A program made the translations under genes and the position numbers. From positions 1 through 64,000 of the forward strand of contig JBIQJI010000013.1 of assembly GCA_044507605.1 (NCBI GenBank): 64,000 nt of DNA, in the 5' to 3' direction. Source of the stretch: Thermopolyspora sp044507605 (GTDB taxonomy: Bacteria; Actinomycetota; Actinomycetes; Streptosporangiales; Streptosporangiaceae). The stretch's first letter is position 1. Every line of letters starts with the position of its first letter. Shown piece by piece: positions 1 through 7,951 of this stretch. The notes beneath the pieces were generated by a model. That model had not been told where the DNA came from, ran no database searches, and worked only from the letters and a program-made list of their open reading frames with translations.

Positions 1-131
1 AGCGCACCGCGCTGATCTGCGCGACCGCCGCGCTGGCGGACGCCCGGGTGACGTCCCTCGCGCTGCTCGGCTGGGGCGGGGTCGCGGCGCTCTACACGCT
101 GGCCGGGCGGGTCAGGCGGTCGCTCGCGTGA
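1..131 (+). CDS. C-terminal end of a membrane protein, probably a CDP-alcohol phosphatidyltransferase (partial)
   Basis: Only the last 42 codons are present, with the reading frame entering from the left edge and stopping at TGA 129-131. The peptide holds one hydrophobic helix (LALLGWGGVAALYTLA) followed by a basic tail GRVRRSLA. From my recollection of Streptomyces homologues, one long protein joins a CDP-alcohol phosphatidyltransferase domain, ending in a similar helix plus basic tail, to a DUF5941 domain. Here the DUF5941-like part is a separate frame starting at 292, so this fragment would be the end of the phosphatidyltransferase part. The tail alone cannot prove the family, and the call rests on gene order. 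It probably heads the operon that continues to 3555. Confidence 0.5.
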   Translation, partial: RTALICATAALADARVTSLALLGWGGVAALYTLAGRVRRSLA

Positions 132-291
132 GCGCCGCCCGCCCGCCCGAGCGGGGGACCGCGGCCCCCCGCGAGCCGCGCCGCGCCGCCTGCGCGGGGC
201 GTGCGGCCGTCCGCCGTGCGGGCGGCGGCGCTGGCCGCGGACGATCTCGATGGGCACGGAGAGGCACCTGTTCGGGGAGGGCGGCGCTGCG

Positions 292-927
292 ATGACGGGT
301 GTGGAGATGGTGCCGGTGCCGCGCGGCACCGTGGTGGCCTACCGCGACGACGGCTGGCTGTCGCGGGGGATGGGCATGGTGGTGGCGGGCCAGCTGCCGC
401 CGCTGCCGCCGGCGATCGCGGGGGCGTTCGTGACCGGTGTGCTGCTGCTGGTGGGCGTGGCCGGCACGCGCGGCATGGCGGTGTTCGCGCCGGCGGTGGC
501 GCTGCTGCTGGCCGGGCCGGGCAGCTCGCATCCGCACGACGGGCGGCTGGACTGGCTGGCGCCGCCGATCCTGCGGCTCACCGAGTATGTGTTCATCGCG
601 TGTGTGGGGTTCGCCCGCTCGGTGCCGCCCGTGGTGATCGTGGTCCTGCTGGCGGCGGTGCTGTTCCACCACTACGACGTGGTCCACCGCGTACGCGAGC
701 GCCGCTATCCGCCGGCGCGGCTGGCCCTGACGGGGCTCGGCTGGGAGGGCCGCATGCTGGTGGTGGCCCTCGTGGCGCTGACGGGCTGGGTGACGTTCTT
801 CTTCGCGCTGCTGGCGATCTACCTGTGGGTGGTGTTCGGCCGGGACAGCCTCACCTCGTGGCTGGCCGCCCCGCCCGCGCCGGGCCCCGGCGGCGCGCTC
901 GACGATGCGGCGGACGACGACGGGTGA
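292..927 (+). CDS. DUF5941-like integral membrane protein
   Basis: A 211-residue hydrophobic protein with four or five likely membrane segments (about 40-58, 62-76, 98-126 and 155-182) and an acidic tail ending in DDAADDDG. Conserved-looking soluble motifs are DGRLDWLAPP (83-92), HHYDVVHRVR (126-135) and GWEGRM (150-155), which match what I recall of the DUF5941 domain that is fused to CDP-alcohol phosphatidyltransferases in other actinomycetes. Function is unknown. The start is placed at ATG 292 because GGGGAGG lies about 10 bases upstream; an in-frame ATG at 250 has no clear ribosome site. It sits between a probable phosphatidyltransferase and a nucleotidyltransferase, so a role in making or handling a CDP-activated lipid or polymer is inferred. 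Confidence 0.6.
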   Translation: MTGVEMVPVPRGTVVAYRDDGWLSRGMGMVVAGQLPPLPPAIAGAFVTGVLLLVGVAGTRGMAVFAPAVALLLAGPGSSHPHDGRLDWLAPPILRLTEYVFIACVGFARSVPPVVIVVLLAAVLFHHYDVVHRVRERRYPPARLALTGLGWEGRMLVVALVALTGWVTFFFALLAIYLWVVFGRDSLTSWLAAPPAPGPGGALDDAADDDG

Positions 928-1029
928 CAGGCCCGCACCCAACGTGTTAACTCCCGAATACACGAGCAGTACCTCTGGGCAACTACCCTTTTGCCCTACT
1001 ACGCAAGACTCGACGATCAGGAGTGCACG

Positions 1030-1764
1030 TTGCTGGGAATGGTGCTGGCCGCCGGAGCCGGACGTCGCCTGCGCCCGTATACCGACACTTTGCCGAAGGC
1101 TCTGGTGCCGGTCGACGGCGAGACCACGATCCTGGACATCGCACTGCGGAACCTCGCCGCCGTCGATCTTCGCGAGGTCGTCGTCGTCATCGGCTACGCC
1201 GCGGCGGCCGTTCACGAGCGCAAGGCCGACCTGGAGCGGCGGCACGGCGTGACGCTGACGCTGGTGCACAACGACAAGGCCGAGGAGTGGAACAACGCCT
1301 ACTCGCTGTGGTGCGCGCGTGAGTACTTCGGCCAGGGGGCGCTGCTCGTCAACGGCGACACGGTGCACCCGGTGTCGGTGGAGGAGACCCTGCTGTCGGC
1401 CCCGGTGACCGGCGACATGGTGCTGGCCGTCGACGACGTCAAGACGCTCGCCGACGAGGAAATGAAGGTCACCCTGTCCGGCGACGGCCACCTGAGCCGC
1501 ATCACCAAGCTCATGGACCCCGCCGAGGCGTACGGCGAGTACATCGGCGCCACCCTGATCCGCCCGGGCGCCGCCGAACGGCTCGCCGACGCGCTGAAGG
1601 CCACGTTCGAACGCGACCCGCAGCTCTACTACGAGGACGGTTACGGCGAGATGGTGGCCCGCGGCGAACGCATCGCGGTCGCGCCCATCGGCAAGGTCGA
1701 CTGGGTCGAGGTCGACAACCACGACGACCTGGCCCGGGCCAGGGAGATCGCATGCCGCTACTAG
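1030..1764 (+). CDS. Nucleotidyltransferase, phosphocholine cytidylyltransferase / sugar-phosphate type
   Basis: A 244-residue single-domain NTP transferase. The N-terminal nucleotide loop LAAGAGRRLRP (about 6-16) with the following lysine in TLPKAL (23) is the signature of the sugar-nucleotide pyrophosphorylase/LicC fold, and LVNGDT holds the metal-binding aspartate. It lacks the left-handed beta-helix seen in the larger pyrophosphorylase at 19055. The likely reaction is transfer of CMP (or another NMP) to a phosphorylated alcohol; the substrate cannot be read from sequence. TTG 1030 is chosen as the start because CAGGAG lies six bases before it. It overlaps the next gene by 13 bases, which indicates translational coupling to the glycerol-1-phosphate dehydrogenase-like enzyme. 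Confidence 0.8.
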   Translation: MLGMVLAAGAGRRLRPYTDTLPKALVPVDGETTILDIALRNLAAVDLREVVVVIGYAAAAVHERKADLERRHGVTLTLVHNDKAEEWNNAYSLWCAREYFGQGALLVNGDTVHPVSVEETLLSAPVTGDMVLAVDDVKTLADEEMKVTLSGDGHLSRITKLMDPAEAYGEYIGATLIRPGAAERLADALKATFERDPQLYYEDGYGEMVARGERIAVAPIGKVDWVEVDNHDDLARAREIACRY

Positions 1765-2810
1765 CCCGCATGCTCACGGCCCCGCTGACCGTCGAGGTGC
1801 GGCGTGGCGCCGTGGCCCGGCTCGGCGAGCTGCTGGCCGACAGCCGCGTGGCGACGTCCGGCCGGGTCGCCGTCGCCGTCGGCAGCGGCCAGGGCGATCA
1901 CATCGCCGACCTGATCGGCCCGACTCTGGGCGAGGCGCAGGTGTGCCGGGTCGCCAACGGCTCGGTCGACGCCGCCGTGGCCCTCGGCGCGCAGCTGCGC
2001 AAGGGCGCGTACGAAGCGGTCGTGGGCATCGGCGGCGGCAAGACCATCGACGTCACCAAGTACGCCGCCTCGCTGGCCGGCATCCCGATGGTGGCCGTGG
2101 CGACGAACCTGTCCCATGACGGCATCTGCTCGCCGGTGTCGTCGCTGGAGCACGAGGGCGGCAAGGGCTCGTTCGGGGTGCCGATGCCGCTCGCGATCCT
2201 GGTCGACCTGGACTTCGTGCACCACGCACCCGCGTCGCTGGTGCGCTCGGGCGTCGGCGACGTCGTCAGCAACCTGTCGGCGATCGAGGACTGGCAGCTC
2301 GGCAACATCGAGCGCGGCGAGCCCATCGACGGCCTCGCGGTGTCGATGGCGCGCACCAGCGCCGAGGCGGTGCTGGGCCGCGACGACTCGGTCGAGTCGG
2401 ACGCGTTCCTCACGGTGCTGGCCGAATCGCTGATCCTGTCGGGCATGGCGATGGTGATCGCGGGCTCGTCCCGGCCGTCGAGCGGCGGAGACCATGAGAT
2501 CCTGCATGCCGTGGATCAGCTTTTCCCTGGCACGTCCAATCACGGCGAGCTGGCCGGCGTGGGCGCGGCGTTCTGCTTCCATCTGCGCGGCGACGAGATG
2601 CGCCGCGACCTCGTGACCGGCTGTCTGCGCCGGCACGGCCTGCCGGTCACGCCGGCCGACGCCGGTCTGACGACCGGGCAGTTCACCGAGGCCGTGCTGC
2701 TCGCGCCCTCGACCCGGCCGGGCCGCTACACGATTTTGGAGCATCTGCGGCTGTCGGAGGCCGAGGTGCGCGATCACGTCGAGGACTATGTCGATGCCGT
2801 CGGTCACTGA
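1752..2810 (+). CDS. Iron-containing alcohol dehydrogenase, sn-glycerol-1-phosphate dehydrogenase-like
   Basis: A 352-residue enzyme of the dehydroquinate synthase/glycerol dehydrogenase fold. The NAD(P)-binding glycine loop GIGGGKTID is at 92-100, the substrate loop SHDGICSP at 121-128, and the metal site probably uses D170 (SGVGDVVSN), H248 (GGDHEILH) and H264 (SNHGE). These are the hallmarks of the glycerol-1-phosphate dehydrogenase (EgsA/AraM) branch rather than of glycerol dehydrogenase. It would reduce dihydroxyacetone phosphate, or a related phospho-ketone, to an sn-glycerol-1-phosphate-type product. The gene overlaps both neighbours (13 bases upstream, 23 downstream), so it is coupled to a nucleotidyltransferase and a CDP-alcohol phosphatidyltransferase. 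The order suggests reduce, activate with a nucleotide, then transfer. Confidence 0.8.
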   Translation: MPLLARMLTAPLTVEVRRGAVARLGELLADSRVATSGRVAVAVGSGQGDHIADLIGPTLGEAQVCRVANGSVDAAVALGAQLRKGAYEAVVGIGGGKTIDVTKYAASLAGIPMVAVATNLSHDGICSPVSSLEHEGGKGSFGVPMPLAILVDLDFVHHAPASLVRSGVGDVVSNLSAIEDWQLGNIERGEPIDGLAVSMARTSAEAVLGRDDSVESDAFLTVLAESLILSGMAMVIAGSSRPSSGGDHEILHAVDQLFPGTSNHGELAGVGAAFCFHLRGDEMRRDLVTGCLRRHGLPVTPADAGLTTGQFTEAVLLAPSTRPGRYTILEHLRLSEAEVRDHVEDYVDAVGH

Positions 2811-3555
2811 GCTGCGGGCGGTCGCGCAGCCGCCCACGACGATGGACCGCACCAGCGGCGAGCACTGGGCCGGCGCGCTCTACATGCGGAAGCTGTCCAT
2901 CTACGCCACGTGGGCGCTGGCCCGCACCCCGATCAGCCCGAACCAGGTCACGGGCCTGATGATCGTGTGCGGGGTGGCGGCGGGCGTGGTGCTGGCGGTG
3001 CCGGGGCCGTGGGCGGCGGTGGGCGCGGCCGTGCTGGTGCAGGTCTACCTGCTGCTCGACTGCTCCGACGGCGAGCTGGCCCGCTGGACGGGCCGCACCT
3101 CGATCACCGGCGTGTACCTGGACCGGGTGGGGCACTACCTGGCCGAGGCGGCGCTGCTGGCGGGCCTCGGGTTCCGCGCGTCGGCGACCCTGCCCGACTG
3201 GTACACCGTGCTGGGGTTCGCGGCGGCGCTCGGCGCGATCCTCATCAAGGCGGAGACCGACCTGGTCGACGTGGCGCGGGCCCGGGCCGGCATGCCCGCG
3301 GCGACCGAGTCGCAGGCGGGGCAGCTGCGGTCGGCGGGGCTGGCGCGGGCGCGCAGGGTCGCCGGCGTGCTGCGGTTCCACCGGATCGTCCAGGCGGTGG
3401 AGCTGTCGCTGCTCGCGCTGCTGGCGGCGCTGTGGGACGCCGCGGCGGGCGGTGCGACGGCCACCCGGGCGCTGGTGGTGATCTGTGTTATCGTCGCGGG
3501 TCTGCAACTTCTGCTGCACTTGGTCAGCATTCTCGCGTCCCGGCGGCTAACGTGA
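2788..3555 (+). CDS. CDP-alcohol phosphatidyltransferase family membrane protein with altered fourth metal ligand
   Basis: A 255-residue membrane enzyme with about six helices. The family signature D-x2-DG-x2-AR-x8-G-x3-D-x3-D is present at D91, D94, G95, A98, R99, G108 and D112, but the last aspartate is replaced by H116 (LDRVGHY). In characterised family members the fourth aspartate is the proposed catalytic base, so either histidine takes over or the chemistry differs. The expected reaction is transfer of a phosphoalcohol from a CDP donor to an alcohol acceptor at the cytoplasmic membrane. ATG 2788 follows GAGG; a second ATG at 2794 is possible. The coding region overlaps the dehydrogenase gene by 23 bases. 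A hairpin at 3615-3640 may end the transcript. Confidence 0.85.
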   Translation: MSMPSVTELRAVAQPPTTMDRTSGEHWAGALYMRKLSIYATWALARTPISPNQVTGLMIVCGVAAGVVLAVPGPWAAVGAAVLVQVYLLLDCSDGELARWTGRTSITGVYLDRVGHYLAEAALLAGLGFRASATLPDWYTVLGFAAALGAILIKAETDLVDVARARAGMPAATESQAGQLRSAGLARARRVAGVLRFHRIVQAVELSLLALLAALWDAAAGGATATRALVVICVIVAGLQLLLHLVSILASRRLT

Positions 3556-3614
3556 TCTCCTAACGTCGGCCTCTCGACCGGAACCTGTGACGCACCCGCA
3601 ACGTCGTATAGTTC

Positions 3615-3640
3615 GAACACTCGCCGTTCGGTGGGTGTTC
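3615..3640 (+). terminator. Hairpin, possible transcription terminator
   Basis: An 11-base-pair stem (3615-3625 with 3630-3640, including two G-U pairs) closes a four-base loop. It lies 60 bases after the phosphatidyltransferase stop and before the GT2 gene. There is no long T run, as is common in actinomycetes, so termination is a reasonable but unproven reading. Confidence 0.45.
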
Positions 3641-3756
3641 GTTGCTGGTTCCGATACTCTTGTGCCGCAGTACAGAACGCAGACCCGGATGGCTCGCTCA
3701 TACAGACTTGGTGATCATGAAAGCATGTGCTCTCCATGCGTCGAGGCGATGACGCG

Positions 3757-4638
3757 TTGAAGATCTCATGTGTCATCCTCACCATGGGCAACCGGGTCGC
3801 CGAGCTGGATCGCGCGGTCGAGTCCGCGCTGTCGCAGTCCGACGGTGACGTCGAGGTCGTCATCGTCGGCAACGGCGCCGACGTGCCCGAGATCACCGCC
3901 ACCACCCCGCCCGGCTCCGCGGCCACCATCAAAACCGTGCGGCTGCCCAATAACGTCGGCATCCCCGAGGGCCGCAACCGCGGCGTGCAGGAGTGCTCCG
4001 GCGACGTGGTGCTGTTCCTCGACGACGACGGCTGGTACGCCAACCAGAAGGTCGCCGCGCACATCAGGGAGCGGTTCGCCGCCGAGCCCGACCTGGCCGT
4101 GATCTCGCTGCGCGTGGTCGACCCCGACGGCGGCTCCAGCCAGCGCCGCCACGTGCCCCGGCTGCGGGCCGGTGATCCCGGCCGTTCCTCGCCCGTGACC
4201 ACGTTCCTGGGCGGCGCGAGCGCCGTGCGGCGGTCGGCCTTTTTACAAGTCGGCGGCCTGCCCGAGCAGTTCTTCTACGCCCACGAGGAGACCGACCTGG
4301 CCTGGCGGCTGCTCGGCGAGGGCTACCGCATCGAGTACGACGCGCAGACCGTGATGTACCACCCCCGGCTGCCGCCCACCCGGCATTCCGACTTCTACCG
4401 GCTCAACGCCCGCAACCGCGTGTGGCTCGCCCGCCGTAACCTGCCGTGGCCGCTGGCCGGGCTGTACCTGCTCGACTGGGTGGTGCTCACCCTCGTGCGC
4501 GAGCGCTCGCCGGGTGCGTTGAAGGCGTGGTTCCGCGGCTTCGCCGAAGGGCTGCGCGAGCCGGCGGGGGAGCGCCGGCCGATGGCCTGGCGCACCGCCT
4601 GGCGCATGCTCAGGCTGGGCCGCCCGCCCATCGTTTAG
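3757..4638 (+). CDS. Family 2 glycosyltransferase
   Basis: A 293-residue GT-A type glycosyltransferase. It opens with KISCVILTMGNR, the usual first strand of family 2 enzymes, has a DxD-type metal motif in FLDDDGW (about residue 86), and a conserved acceptor-site segment HEETDLAWRL typical of rhamnosyl/WcaA-like members. One hydrophobic stretch near the C-terminus (WPLAGLYLLDWVVLTL) may be a membrane contact. TTG 3757 is preferred because the protein then begins at the first beta strand and GAGG lies 10 bases upstream; ATG 3736 and GTG 3727 are in frame but poorly supported. The donor and acceptor are unknown. Its 3' end overlaps the convergent gene at 4610 by 29 bases. Confidence 0.8.
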   Translation: MKISCVILTMGNRVAELDRAVESALSQSDGDVEVVIVGNGADVPEITATTPPGSAATIKTVRLPNNVGIPEGRNRGVQECSGDVVLFLDDDGWYANQKVAAHIRERFAAEPDLAVISLRVVDPDGGSSQRRHVPRLRAGDPGRSSPVTTFLGGASAVRRSAFLQVGGLPEQFFYAHEETDLAWRLLGEGYRIEYDAQTVMYHPRLPPTRHSDFYRLNARNRVWLARRNLPWPLAGLYLLDWVVLTLVRERSPGALKAWFRGFAEGLREPAGERRPMAWRTAWRMLRLGRPPIV

Positions 4639-5395
4639 GCACCGGCGTGAGCGCCGGGGCGGCGTCGCCGACGGCGAGCCGCAGGTGCCGCGCGGTGCCC
4701 GTCACGGCGGCGGCCTTGGGCAGACCGAGCTCGCTCAGCTCCTTGGCGATCGGATGGTTGCCGAGCCGGATCAGCGCGCCTCCGGGCCGGGCCCGCACGC
4801 CCGACAGCCGCACCGTCCACGGCACCCGGCGGGTGACGCCGTCGAGGTGGGTGTAGGCGGCGACGGGGCCGGTGAGCGCCCGCAGGGCGGCCGGGGCCGG
4901 CAGGCCGGGCCGCACCAGCAGGTCCAGTGCGAGCCGCCGGTCCATGCGCACCGCACACCGCTTGTACGGCGAGCCGAGCCGCAGGTCGAGGTCCGCGAGC
5001 TCCTTGGGGAAGCCCCAGATGGCCCGCCCGGCGTGCATCGTGAACTCCTGGTCCACGGGCAGCCAGTGGACGAACATGCCGGTGCCCACGGCGCGCAGGT
5101 CGCGCGGCCCGGCCAGCACGCCCCCGCCGGGCCGCCGGCGTTCGCGGCCGGGCGGCCGCACCAGGAACGCCACGAGGAACTCGCGGTAGGCCCCGAGATC
5201 GCCGTCGCCGTACCGCGCGAACGCGAGCACGCAGACCGCCTTGCCGGGCAGCACCTCGGTGACGTCCAGGCCGGAGTAGGCGATGACGGCCCGCGCGGCG
5301 TCGGCCCGCACGAGATAGGCCGCGAAGCAGCCCGTCGCGTCCCTGACGACCACCGGCGTGTCGACCGGCCGTCCCTGGATGATGTGCCGTGCCAT
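4610..5395 (-). CDS. Acetoacetate decarboxylase-like protein
   Basis: A 261-residue protein of the acetoacetate decarboxylase (ADC) superfamily. The motif IWGFPKEL aligns with the YPKKL segment of clostridial ADC, where the first lysine forms the Schiff base and the second tunes its pKa. Here the first lysine is kept but the second is glutamate, so classic acetoacetate decarboxylation is doubtful; ADC-like proteins with other Schiff-base reactions are known. The protein also contains RLGNHPIAKELSELGL near the C-terminus, in line with the family's closing strand. It appears to be a single gene on the minus strand, convergent with the GT2 gene and head-to-tail with the acyltransferase that follows it. 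Confidence 0.75.
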   Translation of the reverse strand: MARHIIQGRPVDTPVVVRDATGCFAAYLVRADAARAVIAYSGLDVTEVLPGKAVCVLAFARYGDGDLGAYREFLVAFLVRPPGRERRRPGGGVLAGPRDLRAVGTGMFVHWLPVDQEFTMHAGRAIWGFPKELADLDLRLGSPYKRCAVRMDRRLALDLLVRPGLPAPAALRALTGPVAAYTHLDGVTRRVPWTVRLSGVRARPGGALIRLGNHPIAKELSELGLPKAAAVTGTARHLRLAVGDAAPALTPVPKRWAGGPA

Positions 5396-5463
5396 GTCTC
5401 CAGGAGAGCACGCCGGGCCGCCTTCTGTCAGGCCGCCCGGCCCACCCGTCCGCCGCGCCGGGC

Positions 5464-7791
5464 TCAGGCGCGGTTACTGGTCTTGTACAGCCAGCTCAGC
5501 TGGGGTTCCAGCATCCATTTGAACAGTTTGCGGGTCTCGGGCAGGCACAGCAGGATCGTCAGGGCGAAGGCGCTGCACGCGATCGCGAGCACCCCCAGCG
5601 GGCCGTGCAGCCACGACACGCTCAGCCAGCCCATCTCCTTGGCCGTCATCACCACGACACCGTGCAGCAGGTAGGCGTACAGGGTGCGCGTGCCCAGGTC
5701 GGAGAACCAGGTGCGGCCGCGGGGCACCAGGGCCAGGATGGCGGCCGACATGATGAGCGCCGCGACCAGCAGCGCGGCCCGCGTCCCCATGCCCATCCAC
5801 CACGTCATGTGCATCGCGTGGTAGTTGCGCGCGTAATAGATGGGGGCGAGCTTCACATGCGGGGCGAGGAGGATCGCCACCCCGGCGGCCCCGGCCAGCA
5901 CGAACCCCGCGGCCACCTTGACCCACCGGCGGTTCAGCAGGTCGAGATGCTCCGGGCGCAGCATCAGGCCGATCACGAAGAACGGCATGAGCCCGAAGAA
6001 CCGGTCCATGCTGAAGTTGCCGTCGAGGTCGGACATGCCGGCCAGCAGGTAGAGCACGATCGACACGGTGATGGGGTAGCGCAGCCGTTTCATCACCGGG
6101 GTCGCCAGCCGCCACAGCAGCAGCGCGATCAGATACCAGTTGAGCCAGGCCGGGTCGGTGATCGACAGACTCCACTTGTGGCCGAACGCGACCCGCAGCA
6201 GGCCGTAGCCGATCTCCACGAAGACGTACGGCACCAGGAACGTGGCGACCAGCTTGTTGGTCTTGGCGTTGGAGTTCCAGAACGTCCGGCTCAGATAGCC
6301 ACTGATGATCACGAACAGCGGCATGTGGAACACGTAGATGAACAGGTACGCCGAGCGGGACGAGTGCGCCGCCAGCGTGGGCACCAGGGAGTGGCCGAGC
6401 GGCACCAGCGAGATCAGCAGGAACTTGACGTTGTCGAGGTACGGGTCGCGGGGCCGCTTGCCCCGCTGTATCGGACCGGTGGTCGTGGCGGTGCCCGTGC
6501 CGGCCCCCGGCGTCGCGGTGGCCTGCGCGCCGACGGGGTAGTGCGGGGGCACGTCGTACCCACCGGGCGCGAGGGTGCTGCGCCGGTACAGCTCCGGGCG
6601 GACGGGCATCGGATCGCCGAGGTCCGGGTGGGACGGCGCCGGACCCGGCTGCGCGAGCGGAGCGGCGAGCGCGCCCGGCGGCATGGCGTCGGCGGGCACG
6701 GGCGCGGCCGGCACCGGGCCACGCGGCCCGGAATCGACCGGCCCGGGATCGACCGGCCCGGGATCGACAGGATGGGGATCGACCGGCCCGGGAGCGACCG
6801 GACCGGGGCCTGACGGGCCGGGCCCTCCGGGGACGGTGCCGGTGGCTCCGGCGCCTACCGGCCCGAGCCCCTGCGCGCCGCCGGTCGACGGGGAGTCGAA
6901 CGTGGCCGTGTCGAAGGTCGCGGTGTCGAACGCCGCGGTATCGGCACCGATGTCGAACGCGGAACCGTCCGGGGCGGCGTCGCCGAGAAGGGCGCCAGGA
7001 AGCGGGCCGCCGGGACGCGAAGCAGCACCGGGGATGCCGCCGGGACGGGGACCGCCGGAAGCGGGGTCGCCGGGATGGGGGCCGCCGGCAGGGCCGCTCG
7101 CGGTATCGCCGGGCAGGGGCCCGCCGAACGCGGCATCGCCTGGTACGCCGGACGCGGCATCGCCGGGGAAGGCGCCCGGGGCGTCGTTCGGCGGGGCGCT
7201 GCTGGAGAAGAGGGCGCCGGGCGGGGCGCTGCTCGCGGGGTGCCCTCGGAAGGCCGCGGGCGGCGGCTGAACCGGGGAGGAGGGGGGGGGCGGCGCGGCG
7301 GGGCGGCGGCGGGGCAGCCGGCCGGTGGGATGCTGCGGCGGCTCCGCACGCGGCGGGGCCGGCTCCGCGGGGCGCGGGGCGGTCGCCGACGGCGGGGCGT
7401 CGTCGGCCCAGCCGGGCAGCGGGGGCGGCTCGGTGGACGGGGGGCGCTCGGGCCGGTCCCAGAAGGACCAGCCGTCGTCCTTGGCCGGCGGTATCCACGA
7501 GGCGTCGCGGCGGCCGTTGATGTCCTTCGGAATCCGCTTGGGCAGCGGCGGCGCGCCGGGCCGCTCCGCGGAGGCGGCCTGCCGTTCGGCGGGGGCGGCG
7601 GGCCGCTCGGCCGGCCGCTCGCCGCTTTCCGGAGCCGGCGGCCAGGGGATCCGCTCGATCCGCCCGGTGGGGGCGTCCTGGTCGACGTCGCCGGCATCGG
7701 CGGCGTGTGGCCGATCGCGACCTGGCCGATCGACGCCCCCAGGGGCGTCATCGGTGGCGGGGGCGTTGAACGGTGATCGGGCTTCACTCAC
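5464..7791 (-). CDS. Acyltransferase 3 family membrane protein with a ~440-residue disordered N-terminus
   Basis: A 775-residue protein in two parts. Residues 1 to about 445 are rich in Pro, Gly, Ala and Ser with short imperfect repeats (DPGPVDPGPVD; FDTATFDTATFD), and are probably disordered and cytoplasmic. From about 446 (RDPYLDNVKFLL) a polytopic domain of roughly ten helices follows, with PLGHS and FHMPLFVIISGYLS motifs typical of acyltransferase 3/OafA-like O-acetylases of cell-surface glycans. The histidine in the first motif is the expected catalytic residue. The start is GTG 7791 with no strong ribosome site, so an internal start cannot be excluded. It lies beside LCP and glycosyltransferase genes, which supports a role in modifying an envelope polysaccharide. 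Confidence 0.8.
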   Translation of the reverse strand: MSEARSPFNAPATDDAPGGVDRPGRDRPHAADAGDVDQDAPTGRIERIPWPPAPESGERPAERPAAPAERQAASAERPGAPPLPKRIPKDINGRRDASWIPPAKDDGWSFWDRPERPPSTEPPPLPGWADDAPPSATAPRPAEPAPPRAEPPQHPTGRLPRRRPAAPPPPSSPVQPPPAAFRGHPASSAPPGALFSSSAPPNDAPGAFPGDAASGVPGDAAFGGPLPGDTASGPAGGPHPGDPASGGPRPGGIPGAASRPGGPLPGALLGDAAPDGSAFDIGADTAAFDTATFDTATFDSPSTGGAQGLGPVGAGATGTVPGGPGPSGPGPVAPGPVDPHPVDPGPVDPGPVDSGPRGPVPAAPVPADAMPPGALAAPLAQPGPAPSHPDLGDPMPVRPELYRRSTLAPGGYDVPPHYPVGAQATATPGAGTGTATTTGPIQRGKRPRDPYLDNVKFLLISLVPLGHSLVPTLAAHSSRSAYLFIYVFHMPLFVIISGYLSRTFWNSNAKTNKLVATFLVPYVFVEIGYGLLRVAFGHKWSLSITDPAWLNWYLIALLLWRLATPVMKRLRYPITVSIVLYLLAGMSDLDGNFSMDRFFGLMPFFVIGLMLRPEHLDLLNRRWVKVAAGFVLAGAAGVAILLAPHVKLAPIYYARNYHAMHMTWWMGMGTRAALLVAALIMSAAILALVPRGRTWFSDLGTRTLYAYLLHGVVVMTAKEMGWLSVSWLHGPLGVLAIACSAFALTILLCLPETRKLFKWMLEPQLSWLYKTSNRA

Positions 7792-7951
7792 GAGGGAACG
7801 CTCAGCTATCTGATCGGGGATATCTGGCCGAAGGCGGGCAGGCGACGGCGATGCGGCAAGCCGTTCAGTTACGCCGATCGAAGGTTCTCACCATAACGCG
7901 TCCCGCACCCCTCGGTGCGGGCGCTCCGGGAGGCCGGTCCGCCGCATCGGG

